This document shows positions 55,318 to 64,000 of a stretch of 64,000 nucleotides of DNA, one piece after another. Origin of the DNA: Paenibacillus sp. UNC499MF (GTDB lineage: Bacteria > Bacillota > Bacilli > Paenibacillales > NBRC-103111); contig NZ_FNVF01000001.1 in NCBI RefSeq assembly GCF_900107975.1, forward strand, positions 1-64,000, given 5' to 3'. The notes under the pieces are model-generated. The model was not told the DNA's origin. It was given only the letters and a program-made list of their open reading frames with translations, and ran no database searches. The position numbers were made by a program, and so were the translations under genes. Each line of letters opens with the position of its first letter. Position 1 is the first letter of the stretch.

Positions 55318-57558
55318 ATGGCACTCAAGGAGCGGCATGCGGCAGGGGAAGAACTGCCGTCCGAACTTCTCCGCAGTCTGGGGGCAAAGCCTGCGGCGGC
55401 GGCCCGCGCGGATGTGGACGAGAACGGGCGCCCGGATGACCGCTGGCTGGTTGCTAACGCCGGACAAATCGGCGTCTACTCTTCCGGCGGCGTCTGCCTG
55501 CACAGATTTGCGCCGGAAGAGGTCCGGGGCCTGCGGACCCAGGATGCTCCGCAGGGCGGAGGAAGCCTCATCGCCGATACGCAGGCGGGCCCCGTTGTGC
55601 TTGTCCGCTACACGGGTGCCTGCGCCAAAGGGCTGGACGCGGCGGTGCACACGGCCAAGCTGCTGCTGGAAGCCGGCGGCTCTGACGCTACCGGCGGCGA
55701 TAGTGCCGGGCTGTGCGCGCTGTGCGGAGAAGCGGCAGGCGAGGACCATTCCTGCCCGGCCGAAGATCGGATGCCGCGGAGCGGCCCGGGACGCCGGCGG
55801 GTGATGACGCGGCTGCTGGGCTACACGCGCCCGTACCGGGGCAGAATGTTTCTCGCCGCGCTGTTTTTGATCATCGCGGTTTTGCTGGAACTGGCGCCTC
55901 CGCTGGTGACCAAGATTATTGTCGACGACGTGCTTCATCCGGGAGGGATGGCCGAGACCTTGCTGATCTGGGTGGCGGCTCTGCTCGGCGCCCGGTTGGT
56001 CTTGTCCGCGCTGCAAATTGCCCGGGGTTTTATCGGGGTCAAGGTCGGAGCGGCCATGATGAACGATATCCGCCGCGAAACGTTCGAGGCATTGACCGAG
56101 CAGTCACTCGGCTTCTACGACCGCCGCCAGACGTCCCAGTTCATCGGCCGGCTCAATCAGGACACCGATTCCATGAGACAGTTTCTCACGGAAGGCGTGA
56201 TCTGGGTGGCAAGCCAGGTGCTGACCGTCATCGCCATTTTGTCGATGATGCTCGCTCTCAGCTGGAAGCTCACCCTGGTCGTGCTTCTGCCGACTCCGCT
56301 GCTGCTTGCCGGAGTCTGGATTTTGTGGCCGAAGGTCCGCCGGCTTTGGTATAAGCAGTGGAGAGCGCTGAATACGCTTCAGACACTGGTAGGCGATTCC
56401 CTGCAGGGCATTCGCGTGGTTAAGGCATTCGGCCGGGAAAAAAGCGAACAGGCCCGGTACGGGGAAGCGAACCGGGAGATGATGACGCAAACCGTACGGA
56501 TGGAAGGTCTGTGGCAGGCTGCGACTCCCCTGTTTATGCTCGTCACGGGTGCAGGCGGGATTATCGTCTGGTATTACGGCGGCCTGCAGGTGCTGGACGG
56601 AGGCTTGACGCTGGGTACGCTGATGGCCTTTACCGTGTATCTCACGATGTTTTTCGGTCCTTTGCAGTGGTTTACGCAGGCAATCAGCTGGACGAATCGG
56701 GCCGTTTCGGCCGCGGAGCGCGTTTTTGAAATTATGGATACGCCCCGCGAAGTGGCCGATACGACGGATGCGGTTACACCCGGCCGGCTTCAAGGCTCCG
56801 TCTCGCTGGAACGGGTCACGTACGGTTACGAGAAGCACAAGCCGGTTTTGAAAGATATCTCACTCGAAGTAAAGCCGGGTGAAATGATCGGTTTTGTCGG
56901 ACATTCGGGCGCCGGCAAGTCCACGCTGATTCATCTGATCTGCCGGTTTTACGATCCGGACCGGGGGCGGATTTTAATAGACGAGATTCCGCTGAAAAAG
57001 CTGAGCCAGGAAAGCCTGCGTGCCCAGATCGGGGTCGTGCTCCAGGAAACGTTCCTTTTTGACGGGACGATTGCCGAGAACATCGCCTATGCGAAGCCGG
57101 AAGCGTCGCCTCTTGATATTATGCGGGCCGCGAAAATCGCCAACGCCCACGACTTTATCGTGGGGATGAGCGACGGCTACGACACGCGGGTGGGCGAGCG
57201 CGGCCACCGGCTGTCCGGCGGGGAGAAGCAGCGCATCGCCATTGCGCGTGCCATTCTGCACGATCCCCGCATCCTTATTCTGGACGAAGCTACGGCTTCC
57301 GTGGATACGGAAACGGAGCGTCTCATCCAGGAGGCGATTTCCAGGCTTGTCCGGGGAAGAACGACCTTTGCGATCGCCCACCGCCTATCCACTCTTCGCA
57401 GCGCGGATCGTCTCGTGGTGATCGATAAAGGACGGATAGCCGAAACCGGGACTCACGAGCAGCTGATGGAACTGGAAGGTATCTATTGGAAGCTCGTGAA
57501 GGCCCAGAACGAAACAGCGTTGATCAGGGAGCGTGATACCAGTGCCGAGCCCGTATAA
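55318..57558 (+). CDS. ABC exporter (fused permease/ATPase) of the DUF1854-associated type
   Basis: A 746-residue half-size exporter. Residues 1-165 are an N-terminal extension containing a small mixed domain (WLVANAGQIGVYSSGG...LIADTQAGPVVLVRY) and a Cys cluster, Cys133, Cys136 and Cys146, that looks like a zinc ribbon missing its fourth Cys. Six spans follow (about 170-460), then the ATPase: Walker A GHSGAGKST (~527), signature LSGGEKQRIA (~630), Walker B ILILDEATASVD (~650). The stop overlaps the next gene, a DUF1854 protein, and such pairs are widespread and have been linked to cyanophycin-metabolism loci; no cyanophycin genes are here. Substrate unknown. AAGGAGG gives the start. Confidence 0.88.
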   Translation: MALKERHAAGEELPSELLRSLGAKPAAAARADVDENGRPDDRWLVANAGQIGVYSSGGVCLHRFAPEEVRGLRTQDAPQGGGSLIADTQAGPVVLVRYTGACAKGLDAAVHTAKLLLEAGGSDATGGDSAGLCALCGEAAGEDHSCPAEDRMPRSGPGRRRVMTRLLGYTRPYRGRMFLAALFLIIAVLLELAPPLVTKIIVDDVLHPGGMAETLLIWVAALLGARLVLSALQIARGFIGVKVGAAMMNDIRRETFEALTEQSLGFYDRRQTSQFIGRLNQDTDSMRQFLTEGVIWVASQVLTVIAILSMMLALSWKLTLVVLLPTPLLLAGVWILWPKVRRLWYKQWRALNTLQTLVGDSLQGIRVVKAFGREKSEQARYGEANREMMTQTVRMEGLWQAATPLFMLVTGAGGIIVWYYGGLQVLDGGLTLGTLMAFTVYLTMFFGPLQWFTQAISWTNRAVSAAERVFEIMDTPREVADTTDAVTPGRLQGSVSLERVTYGYEKHKPVLKDISLEVKPGEMIGFVGHSGAGKSTLIHLICRFYDPDRGRILIDEIPLKKLSQESLRAQIGVVLQETFLFDGTIAENIAYAKPEASPLDIMRAAKIANAHDFIVGMSDGYDTRVGERGHRLSGGEKQRIAIARAILHDPRILILDEATASVDTETERLIQEAISRLVRGRTTFAIAHRLSTLRSADRLVVIDKGRIAETGTHEQLMELEGIYWKLVKAQNETALIRERDTSAEPV

Positions 57559-58075
57559 ATACTCCGGTTTCCCGGAGGAGGGAGAATCCTTCGATATCTT
57601 CCTGCTTCAAGCGGACAAATGCCGGATCGAGCGCACGGAAGGCGGCCTGCTTTCGCTGACCTGCGACGGACGGGTTCATGAGGAAATTCTCGTGTTCCGG
57701 ACATTCCCCTTTACCGAGCCGGACAGATACATCTCTATCCGTACGAAGGAGGGGGAAGAGATCGGCATCATCGCCGATATGGGGCAGCTGGACGACGATT
57801 CCCGAAGGGAGCTGAAGAAAGAGCTGCATTTAAGATACATGCTTCCCCGTATCGAAGCTATCCGCAGCATCAAGCAGAGCACTTCCGGCTGGCAGTGGGA
57901 CATCGTGACCCAGTTCGGTCCCGAGCGGCTCAGTCTGCCCAATCTGCATGATCACGTATTCAGGCAGGGGGAGGATCGTCTCCTCCTGGTGGACACCGGA
58001 GACCGGAGATTGGAAGTGGCCAGCATCCGGGGGCTGGATCCTGCAAGCTTCAAGCAGCTGCGGAAAACTTTCTGA
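57542..58075 (+). CDS. DUF1854 protein, partner of the ABC exporter
   Basis: A 177-residue soluble protein with the DUF1854 features EEILVFRTFPFTEPDRYISI and EEIGIIADMGQLDDDSR, ending in an ITYS-like C-terminal region (LPNLHDHVF). GTG at 57542 is chosen because AGGGAG lies ten bases before it; a GTG at 57533 is too close. It overlaps the exporter gene by 17 bases, so the two are translated together and probably form one transport complex. A GAGCGGA/TCCGCTC hairpin without T run straddles its stop. Confidence 0.85.
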   Translation: MPSPYKYSGFPEEGESFDIFLLQADKCRIERTEGGLLSLTCDGRVHEEILVFRTFPFTEPDRYISIRTKEGEEIGIIADMGQLDDDSRRELKKELHLRYMLPRIEAIRSIKQSTSGWQWDIVTQFGPERLSLPNLHDHVFRQGEDRLLLVDTGDRRLEVASIRGLDPASFKQLRKTF

Positions 58076-58270
58076 GCGGAGTTGTTCCGGGTTTTTCCGC
58101 TCGAAACAATGGCCGGGCACGGTTGACCGCCGTCATCTGACGCAGTGCGCCGCGTGCCGGGAGCATCGCACAGGTGCGGCAGCGGTCAAAGCCGACCGGG
58201 CCTGTTCTCTGCCAGCCTGCGAGGAGAACGCGTGTCCGGCGGAGAGAGGCTCTCTTCCGCGCCCGTCAGG

Positions 58271-58300
58271 TTGACATCGTTTCCAGATATGAACTATAAT
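58271..58300 (+). promoter_or_regulatory. promoter of the alaS T-box transcript
   Basis: Consensus TTGACA (58271-58276), 18-base spacer, consensus TATAAT (58295-58300). Confidence 0.85.
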
Positions 58301-58311
58301 TTTCGGTAACT

Positions 58312-58603
58312 GAGTCAAACTCGATAAGCAAAGCGCTGAAGAAATCCAGTACGCCATAGCCCATTGGCAGAGAGAAGGTTCCTTCTTCTATAGAAGAAGG
58401 CTGCGAGAACCTTTCATGAAGGATGGCCGAACGCTCATTTCGGAGTGTGGGTGACAAGTCACATAAGCCCAACGGCAAGCGGATCCGTTATCGTCCGCAA
58501 CGAGGAGATTGGATGAAACGGAAGGCACCCGCCTGCACGTCATCCGATAACCAGGGTGGTACCGCGAATTTTTTCGTCCCTGTTGATAGCAGGGGCGTTT
58601 TTT
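58312..58603 (+). ncRNA. T-box leader of alaS
   Basis: Contains the canonical T-box GGGTGGTACCGCG (58554-58566), a stem I distal signature (GCAGAGAGAAGG...GGCTGCGAG near 58370-58408) and a terminator CGTCCCTG/CAGGGGCG (58575-58597) followed by six T. GCT at 58433 is a possible Ala specifier codon below the ATGGC/GCCAT helix; this assignment is tentative. Confidence 0.93.
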
Positions 58604-58686
58604 GTTTCCTGTAGAGAGGGCCGAAGGAGCAGCAGTCCAAGCCTGTTAAACCCAAACCATTCCAACAAACGGAGGCTCGAAACGCA

Positions 58687-61314
58687 ATGAAAGCAAGTGA
58701 AATTCGTTCCAAGTGGCTGGAATTCTTCGCCAGCAAAGGACACAAAATCGAGCCGAGCTCCTCGCTCGTGCCTCACAACGACCCTTCTCTTTTATGGATC
58801 AATGCCGGAATGGCTCCGCTCAAACCTTATTTTGACGGCCGCGTCGTCCCGGAGAATCCGAGAATCGTTAACGCCCAGAAGTGCATCCGTACAAACGACA
58901 TTGAAAATGTGGGCAAAACCCGCCGTCACCATACCTTTTTCGAAATGCTCGGAAACTTTTCCATCGGTGATTACTTCAAAGAAGAGGCCATTACGTGGGC
59001 TTGGGAGTTTCTGACGGACCCGAAATGGATCGGATTCGATCCGGAGCGCCTTTCGGTTACCGTGTATCCGGAGGATACGGAAGCTTTTGAATTCTGGAAT
59101 AAAAAGATCGGCTTGCCGGAAGCCCGGATTTACAAGCTCGACGAAAATTTCTGGGATATCGGTGAAGGCCCGTGCGGACCTTGTACGGAAATCTTCTACG
59201 ACCGCGGCGACAAATACGGCGATCTGAACGATCCGGAATGCTGGCCCGGCGGCGAAAACGAGCGTTTCCTCGAAGTCTGGAACCTCGTGTTTTCCCAATT
59301 CAACCACAATAAGGACGGCAGCTACACGCCTCTTCCGAACAAAAATATCGATACGGGCGCGGGTCTGGAGCGTTTCGCTTCGATTTTGCAGGATGTGGAC
59401 TCCAACTTCGACACGGATTTGTTCCAGCCGATTATTGAAGCGACGTGCCGCATCGCGGGCGTAAAGTACAAGGAGAACGAAGAGTTTGACGTGGCTTTGA
59501 AGGTCATTGCCGACCACGTCCGTACCGTCGCTTTTGCGGTGGGAGACGGCGTACTGCCTACGAACGAAGGCCGCGGCTACGTGATCCGCAGACTTCTGCG
59601 CCGCGCCGTCCGCTACGGCAAAGTACTCGGAATGGATAAGCCGTTCCTGTACCAGCTCGTACCGGTCGTGGGTGAAATCATGGGCGTTTACTACAACGAA
59701 GTCGTGGAGAAACGCGAATTCATCGAGAAGATCATCCGCATCGAGGAAGAGCGTTTCCATGAGACGCTGTCCGACGGTCTCGCCATTCTTGCCGGCATGG
59801 TCGAAAGCACGCGTGCGGCCGGCGGCCGTGCCATCAGCGGACCGGATGCGTTCAAGCTGTACGACACGTACGGGTTCCCTGTCGATTTGACGGAGGATTT
59901 CGCGAACGAGCAGGGATTGGCCGTGGACCGCGAAGGCTTCGAAACGGCGATGGAAGAACAGCGCGAGCGTGCACGCAGCAACCGGAGCAAATCCGGCAGC
60001 ATGAAAGTGCAGGGCGGAGCGCTCTCCGAGTTTACGGATAAAAGTGAATTTGTTGGATACACTGAATTGGTAGTTCCAGCCAAAGTGCTGGCGATCGTGC
60101 ACGACAACGAGTTTGTGGATGCGGCGGGAACCGGCGAAACGTGCCAGGTCATACTCGACCGGACGCCGTTTTACGCCGAAAGCGGCGGACAGGTAGCCGA
60201 CCGCGGCGTCATCACGGGCGACGGCGTACGCGCGGCCGTACTCGAAGTCGGCAAAGCGCCGCACGGCCAGCACGTTCACAGCGTGACCGTCGAGCAGGGC
60301 ATCCTGCGCACGGGCGATTCGGTTACGGCTCAAGTCTCCGCGGAGCTTCGCGGAGAGACCGTAAAGAATCATACGGCCACTCACCTGCTTCATAAAGCGC
60401 TGAAGGAAGTGCTTGGCACGCACGTTAACCAGGCCGGCTCCCTTGTTGAGCCGGACCGCCTGCGCTTCGACTTCTCCCACTTCGGCAGCATTACGCCGGA
60501 AGAGCTGCAGGAGGTCGAACGCCGCGTCAACGCCCAAATTTGGGCGAATACGGCGGTGGACATTTCCCTTCGCGGCATTGATGAAGCGAAAGCGATGGGC
60601 GCCATGGCGCTGTTCGGCGAGAAATACGGCGACATCGTCCGCGTCGTCCGCGTCGGCGATTACAGCCTTGAGCTTTGCGGAGGCTGTCACGTACAGAGCA
60701 CCGGCGAGATCGGCTTGTTCAAGATTGTCAGCGAATCCGGAATCGGTTCCGGTATCCGCCGCATCGAAGCGGTAACAAGCCGTCAGGCCTACGAGTACGT
60801 GGACGGACAGCTGCAGCTGCTGAAGGATGCGGCCGGCGTTCTCAAGGCGAACACCGCGGACGTGCCGAAGCGTCTGGACTCCACGCTCCAGCAGATGAAA
60901 GAACTGGCGCGCGAGAACGAATCGCTGCGGGCCAAGCTGGGCCGCATTGAAGCGGGCGCGCTGGAAGGACGCCTGAAAGAAGTGGCGGGCGTACCGGTAC
61001 TTGCCGCCCAGGTCAGCGCATCCGACATGGATTCCCTGCGGGGCATCGTGGATGAGATGAAAGCGAAGCTGGGTTCGGCCGTGATCGTGCTCGGCGCCGC
61101 AGCAGGCGACAAAGTCAACCTTGTCGCCGCCGTAACGCCGGATCTGGTTGCCAAAGGGCTTCATGCCGGCAAGCTGATCAAAGAAACCGCCGCAAAATGC
61201 GGCGGCGGAGGCGGCGGACGCCCCGATATGGCCCAGGCCGGAGGCAAGGACCCGTCCAAGCTCCAGGAGGCGCTGGACGGAGTCGAAGCGCTTGTGGCCG
61301 GACAGATTTCTTAA
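58687..61314 (+). CDS. alaS: alanyl-tRNA synthetase
   Basis: Class II synthetase, 875 residues: catalytic core ([33 protein letters not shown]), tRNA-recognition domain ([14 protein letters not shown]), editing domain with HxxxH in [12 protein letters not shown] and CGGCH, and C-Ala domain with the terminal [15 protein letters not shown] motif. GGAGG precedes the ATG by 11 bases. Controlled by the T-box upstream. Starts the conserved alaS-ireB-ruvX-yrzB-mltG run. Confidence 0.97.
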   Translation: MKASEIRSKWLEFFASKGHKIEPSSSLVPHNDPSLLWINAGMAPLKPYFDGRVVPENPRIVNAQKCIRTNDIENVGKTRRHHTFFEMLGNFSIGDYFKEEAITWAWEFLTDPKWIGFDPERLSVTVYPEDTEAFEFWNKKIGLPEARIYKLDENFWDIGEGPCGPCTEIFYDRGDKYGDLNDPECWPGGENERFLEVWNLVFSQFNHNKDGSYTPLPNKNIDTGAGLERFASILQDVDSNFDTDLFQPIIEATCRIAGVKYKENEEFDVALKVIADHVRTVAFAVGDGVLPTNEGRGYVIRRLLRRAVRYGKVLGMDKPFLYQLVPVVGEIMGVYYNEVVEKREFIEKIIRIEEERFHETLSDGLAILAGMVESTRAAGGRAISGPDAFKLYDTYGFPVDLTEDFANEQGLAVDREGFETAMEEQRERARSNRSKSGSMKVQGGALSEFTDKSEFVGYTELVVPAKVLAIVHDNEFVDAAGTGETCQVILDRTPFYAESGGQVADRGVITGDGVRAAVLEVGKAPHGQHVHSVTVEQGILRTGDSVTAQVSAELRGETVKNHTATHLLHKALKEVLGTHVNQAGSLVEPDRLRFDFSHFGSITPEELQEVERRVNAQIWANTAVDISLRGIDEAKAMGAMALFGEKYGDIVRVVRVGDYSLELCGGCHVQSTGEIGLFKIVSESGIGSGIRRIEAVTSRQAYEYVDGQLQLLKDAAGVLKANTADVPKRLDSTLQQMKELARENESLRAKLGRIEAGALEGRLKEVAGVPVLAAQVSASDMDSLRGIVDEMKAKLGSAVIVLGAAAGDKVNLVAAVTPDLVAKGLHAGKLIKETAAKCGGGGGGRPDMAQAGGKDPSKLQEALDGVEALVAGQIS

Positions 61315-61320
61315 ATTTTC

Positions 61321-61350
61321 CTGCGGGAACAGGAATTTTCCGTCCCGCAG
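61321..61350 (+). other. hairpin after alaS
   Basis: CTGCGGGA/TCCCGCAG 8-bp stem with a 14-base loop, six bases after the alaS stop, without a T run. May slow or protect the transcript rather than terminate it. Confidence 0.4.
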
Positions 61351-61428
61351 AGAATATATGACAATAACGGGATCAGCAGCAATTGCAGCCGATAGAATTT
61401 GAAAAAGCAAACATTGGAGGTGCCTTTC

Positions 61429-61689
61429 ATGGATTTTATGGACAAAACGGTGAAATTCAATGTCAAAGCCGATGAGATCGAAACATCCCCCAAAGAAGTG
61501 CTATTAACTGTCTATGACGCTCTGCAGGAGAAAGGCTACAATCCGATCAATCAAATCGTCGGTTACTTGCTTTCCGGGGACCCGGCTTACATTCCCCGGC
61601 ACAATAACGCCCGGAGCCTTATTCGCAAACGGGAACGCGACGAATTGATCGAAGAATTGGTACGCTCTTATCTCAAAGAGCATAAATAA
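61429..61689 (+). CDS. ireB: IreB-family regulatory phosphoprotein (YrzL)
   Basis: An 86-residue protein with the IreB signature ([58 protein letters not shown]). In Enterococcus IreB is a substrate of the Ser/Thr kinase IreK; the phosphorylated N-terminal threonines have a counterpart at Thr7 here. ATG 61429 follows GGAGGTG; an upstream start would add 10 residues. Conserved neighbour of alaS and ruvX. Confidence 0.93.
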   Translation: MDFMDKTVKFNVKADEIETSPKEVLLTVYDALQEKGYNPINQIVGYLLSGDPAYIPRHNNARSLIRKRERDELIEELVRSYLKEHK

Positions 61690-61741
61690 ACGGGCCTGCG
61701 CCGATTCCCGGCAAACGGGTCCGGCTTAGGAGTTCACACGT

Positions 61742-62152
61742 ATGAGAACGATGGGCCTAGACTATGGCGACAAAACAATCGGCGTTGCCGTAAGCGACCT
61801 TCTCGGGCTTACCGCCCAAGGGATCGAGGTTATACGCAGAGCCAGTCCGCAACACGATTTAGACCACTTGCGGCGGTTAATCGGGGAGTACGAAGTAACG
61901 GAGATCGTGGTCGGCCTCCCCAAAAATATGAACGGCTCGATCGGGCCGCGCGGCGAGCTTTGTCAGGAATTCGCCGCACAGTTGACCGAGACGTTTAACC
62001 TGCCTGTACGCTTGTGGGACGAACGATTGACTACGGTATCCGCGACCCGCACTCTTCTGGAGGCGGACGTTAGCCGGAAGAAGCGCAAGCAGGTGGTCGA
62101 CAAGATCGCCGCTGTGCTGATTCTGCAGGGATATATGGACTCTAAACGATGA
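61742..62152 (+). CDS. ruvX: RuvX/YqgF, putative pre-16S rRNA nuclease
   Basis: A 136-residue RNase H-fold protein: [19 protein letters not shown] with the first Asp, [11 protein letters not shown], and [10 protein letters not shown] plus a C-terminal [14 protein letters not shown]. coli YqgF takes part in 16S 5' end maturation. B. subtilis counterpart is YrrK. AGGAGTT precedes the start. Confidence 0.95.
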   Translation: MRTMGLDYGDKTIGVAVSDLLGLTAQGIEVIRRASPQHDLDHLRRLIGEYEVTEIVVGLPKNMNGSIGPRGELCQEFAAQLTETFNLPVRLWDERLTTVSATRTLLEADVSRKKRKQVVDKIAAVLILQGYMDSKR

Positions 62153-62164
62153 GGTGATGGAACC

Positions 62165-62467
62165 ATGGCTAAAGAAGAGGATTTTCAGCAAGAGGAAGCG
62201 GAAATTATTTATATCCCCGATGATGAGGGCAACGAAGAAGAATTCGAAGTCGTCATGAAATTCGAAGTGGATGGTTCCGACAAAAAGTACATGATGGTCG
62301 TGCCGGTTGAAGACGACGAGGAATCCGACGAAGTGTACGCATTTCGTTACGAGGAAGACGAGAACGGCGACGATCTGAAGCTTTACACCATCGAGGACGA
62401 GGAAGAATGGAATATCGTTGAAGAAACGTTTAATACACTAATTGCCGAAGAGGAAGAAGAAGCATGA
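62165..62467 (+). CDS. DUF1292 protein (YrzB-like)
   Basis: A 100-residue, extremely acidic protein with the DUF1292 pattern EIIYIPDDEGNEEEFEVVMKF ... YAFRYEED ... IEDEEEWNIVEE. Function unknown. It lies 12 bases after ruvX and overlaps the next gene by four bases. Confidence 0.9.
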   Translation: MAKEEDFQQEEAEIIYIPDDEGNEEEFEVVMKFEVDGSDKKYMMVVPVEDDEESDEVYAFRYEEDENGDDLKLYTIEDEEEWNIVEETFNTLIAEEEEEA

Positions 62468-62760
62468 GTGTGAACCAGACGAACGAGTTGCGGAGTTCTT
62501 TCGGAGATGATATTATTTTATTCGACGAACAGGACGAATCCACCGTCTTCCGTATCCTGACGGAGATTCTACATGAAGACCGCCACTACGCCGTTCTGCA
62601 ATCCGAAGAGATGAAGAAAGATGGCGAAGTGTCCGTATTCCGGGTATCCCGGGATTCGGAAGGAACTCTGGAGCTGGAAACCATTGAAGATGACGAGGAG
62701 TGGGAAACCGTCTCCGAATTGTACGACGAGCTCACGTTTCCGGAACACGACGAACCTTAA
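62464..62760 (+). CDS. second DUF1292-type protein
   Basis: A 98-residue acidic paralogue of the preceding gene, with DDIILFDEQDESTVFRIL, YAVLQSEE, SVFRVSRD and IEDDEEWETVSELYDEL aligning to the same DUF1292 pattern. ATG overlaps the first gene's TGA. Tandem duplication followed by divergence is the likely origin. B. subtilis has one gene at this place. Confidence 0.85.
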   Translation: MSVNQTNELRSSFGDDIILFDEQDESTVFRILTEILHEDRHYAVLQSEEMKKDGEVSVFRVSRDSEGTLELETIEDDEEWETVSELYDELTFPEHDEP

Positions 62761-62777
62761 GAAATCTAAAGCAAACC

Positions 62778-62804
62778 AGAGCGGAGTCAAATCCGCTCTT
62801 TTTC
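62778..62804 (+). terminator. terminator between the DUF1292 genes and mltG
   Basis: AGAGCGGA/TCCGCTCT 8-bp stem, GTCAAA loop, five T. It would separate mltG partly from the upstream operon. Confidence 0.85.
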
Positions 62805-62846
62805 ATGCAGATGATTGGCGCCAAGATGACTATTGTGGAGGAACTT

Positions 62847-63926
62847 ATGCATCGTCCTAAATCACGATTAAAACGTTTGATGACCGGGCTGCTGGTCGTT
62901 GTCCTGCTCTTAGCCGGCTGCGCTGCGGCCGCGGCTTATTATATACGGGGTGAGCTGCAGCCGACCTCGGCTTCCGACCAGGAGAAGAAGGTCGAGATCG
63001 TTTCCGGCGACGGCGTGAAAAATATCGCTTCCAAGCTTGAGAAGGAAGGTCTTATCCGCAACGCCTCCGTGTTTATGTATTACTTGAAATGGAAAAACGA
63101 GGGCGGCCGTTTCCAGGCCGGCGAGTATGCGATGAAGCCCGGCATCGGAACGGACGAAATCATCGCGGTACTGAACAGCGGGCAGACGGCAAAAGCGAAT
63201 CGTCTGACTATTCCCGAAGGATACACGGTCACTCAGATTGCCGACAAAGTCGGACAGCATAAAGGGCTGGAAGCGTCTGCCTTCGTCAAGGCGGCGGAAG
63301 CTTACAAGCCTGCGCAAGGGGAAGAGCTGCTTGCCGGAATTCCGGCGGATGCCAAACTCAAGCATAAGCTGGAAGGGTACCTTTTTCCGGATACGTACGA
63401 TATTCCCAAAGATGCTACCGAGCAGAAGCTTATCACCCTTATGGTCGATCAGCTGGACAAGCGTCTGCAAAACCTGCCTGCGGATTGGAATGACAAGCTG
63501 AAGGCGAGCGGGCTGACCTTCCATCAGATGATGACGATCGCTTCCCTGATCGAGCGTGAGGTGGTTGTGGACGAGGAACGTCCGCTTGTGGCAAGCGTCA
63601 TTTACAACCGGCTGAAAATCAAGCAGCCCCTGCAGATCGACGCGACCGTGCAGTATGCGCTGGGCAAGCAGAAGGAACGATTGCTCGAGAGCGATCTGAA
63701 GATCGAAAGTCCTTATAACACATACAAAAATCCCGGACTGCCTCCGGGCCCCATCGCGAGTCCAAGCCTGGCGTCCATCAAGGCGGCGCTGTATCCGACG
63801 GAATCTAAATATTTTTATTACGTAACCAAAAAAGACGGAAGCCAGGGGCACTTGTTCGGAGAAACCTATGCCCAGCATCTGGCCAACATCGAAAAAAGCA
63901 AGCAAACCGAGAAAAACGCGAAATAA
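62847..63926 (+). CDS. mltG: MltG, endolytic murein transglycosylase (YrrL)
   Basis: Cuts nascent glycan strands and so sets their length. The 359-residue protein has an N-terminal membrane span (about 11-33, with AGC inside but an anchor rather than a clear lipobox), a LysM-like subdomain (RLTIPEGYTVTQIADKVG) and the YceG catalytic domain with GYLFPDTY, the catalytic Glu in ASLIERE and the NTYKNPGLPPGPIASPS motif. ATG 62847 is preceded by GGAGG; longer in-frame starts lack a site. Confidence 0.94.
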   Translation: MHRPKSRLKRLMTGLLVVVLLLAGCAAAAAYYIRGELQPTSASDQEKKVEIVSGDGVKNIASKLEKEGLIRNASVFMYYLKWKNEGGRFQAGEYAMKPGIGTDEIIAVLNSGQTAKANRLTIPEGYTVTQIADKVGQHKGLEASAFVKAAEAYKPAQGEELLAGIPADAKLKHKLEGYLFPDTYDIPKDATEQKLITLMVDQLDKRLQNLPADWNDKLKASGLTFHQMMTIASLIEREVVVDEERPLVASVIYNRLKIKQPLQIDATVQYALGKQKERLLESDLKIESPYNTYKNPGLPPGPIASPSLASIKAALYPTESKYFYYVTKKDGSQGHLFGETYAQHLANIEKSKQTEKNAK

Positions 63927-63939
63927 GAAGGTGACGAGG

Positions 63940-64000
63940 TTGATTCCAAAACCCGAGCTGCTTATAACGGCAGGAACGATAGAAGAAGCGAAGCGATTCA
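63940..64000 (+). CDS. start of a U32 peptidase-family gene (3' end outside window)
   Basis: Twenty codons from a TTG start give (M)IPKPELLITAGTIEEAKRF, which resembles the N-terminus of U32-family peptidases such as YrrN, found downstream of mltG in B. subtilis. GGTGACGAGG lies directly upstream. Too short to be certain. Confidence 0.5.
   Translation, partial: MIPKPELLITAGTIEEAKRF

Noticed and set aside
58792-61410. 872-codon open frame on the minus strand opposite alaS
   Set aside because: Antisense shadow of a GC-rich coding gene; no ribosome binding site and composition typical of a reversed frame. The plus frame is a full-length AlaRS.

Overview
The window is chromosomal DNA from an endospore-forming Firmicute of the Paenibacillus type. 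Evidence: moderately high GC, strong AGGAGG-type ribosome binding sites, frequent TTG/GTG starts, Rho-independent terminators, tyrosine-free T-box leaders for hisS and alaS, and many sporulation or germination genes (bofC, spoVB, a SpoIID-like gene, a gerA-type receptor operon, a SafA-like fragment). The gene order closely follows the Bacillus subtilis segment running from safA/bofC through ruvA-ruvB-queA-tgt-yajC-yrzE-yrbG-spoVB-comN-secDF-recJ-apt-rel-dtd-hisS-aspS-tcdA-rarA-cymR-iscS-mnmA-yrrD-yrrI-alaS-ireB-yrrK-yrzB-mltG. Species identity is inference.

Layout. 0-2.1 kb: end of a spore-coat-like protein, bofC, and an Ohr peroxiredoxin under a palindromic OhrR-type operator. 2.3-9.9 kb: ruvCAB (Holliday junction processing), a SpoIID-like protein, then queA-tgt-yajC (queuosine and preprotein translocase). 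10-15.2 kb: membrane proteins (PAP2, TIGR04086, NhaD/ArsB-like permease, DUF421, SpoVB). 15.4-26.7 kb: comN-like, secD, secF, a CDF transporter, recJ, apt, a uracil/xanthine permease, rel and dtd. 26.7-31 kb: a short ORF, a strongly structured leader RNA, an anchored FAD oxidoreductase, a phosphodiester-glycosidase-family protein and an HxlR regulator. 31-35.4 kb: T-box-controlled hisS-aspS, then tcdA.

35.4-46.6 kb is an accessory block separating tcdA from rarA, which are neighbours in B. subtilis. It holds an SLH-domain protein, a complete ntdR / ntdA-ntdB-ntdC-glcP locus for kanosamine (3-amino-3-deoxyglucose) and neotrehalosadiamine formation, and a three-gene spore germinant receptor operon.

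46.6-64 kb returns to the conserved order: rarA, a cation/proton antiporter, mnmA, cymR-iscS, a PRC-barrel protein, a small zinc-ribbon protein, an AI-2E-family permease, an ABC transporter paired with a DUF1854 protein behind a structured leader, T-box-alaS, ireB, ruvX, two tandem DUF1292 genes, mltG and the start of a U32-peptidase-like gene.

The least explained parts are two RNA-like leaders (27.1-27.4 kb and 55.1-55.3 kb), a short promoter-to-terminator unit with PhoP-box-like repeats at 29.4-29.5 kb, and several domain oddities (a CDF transporter with a Gly at an expected metal ligand, an ABC exporter with a worn zinc ribbon, a comN-like gene with a long acidic head). No IS element, CRISPR array, tRNA or rRNA was found.
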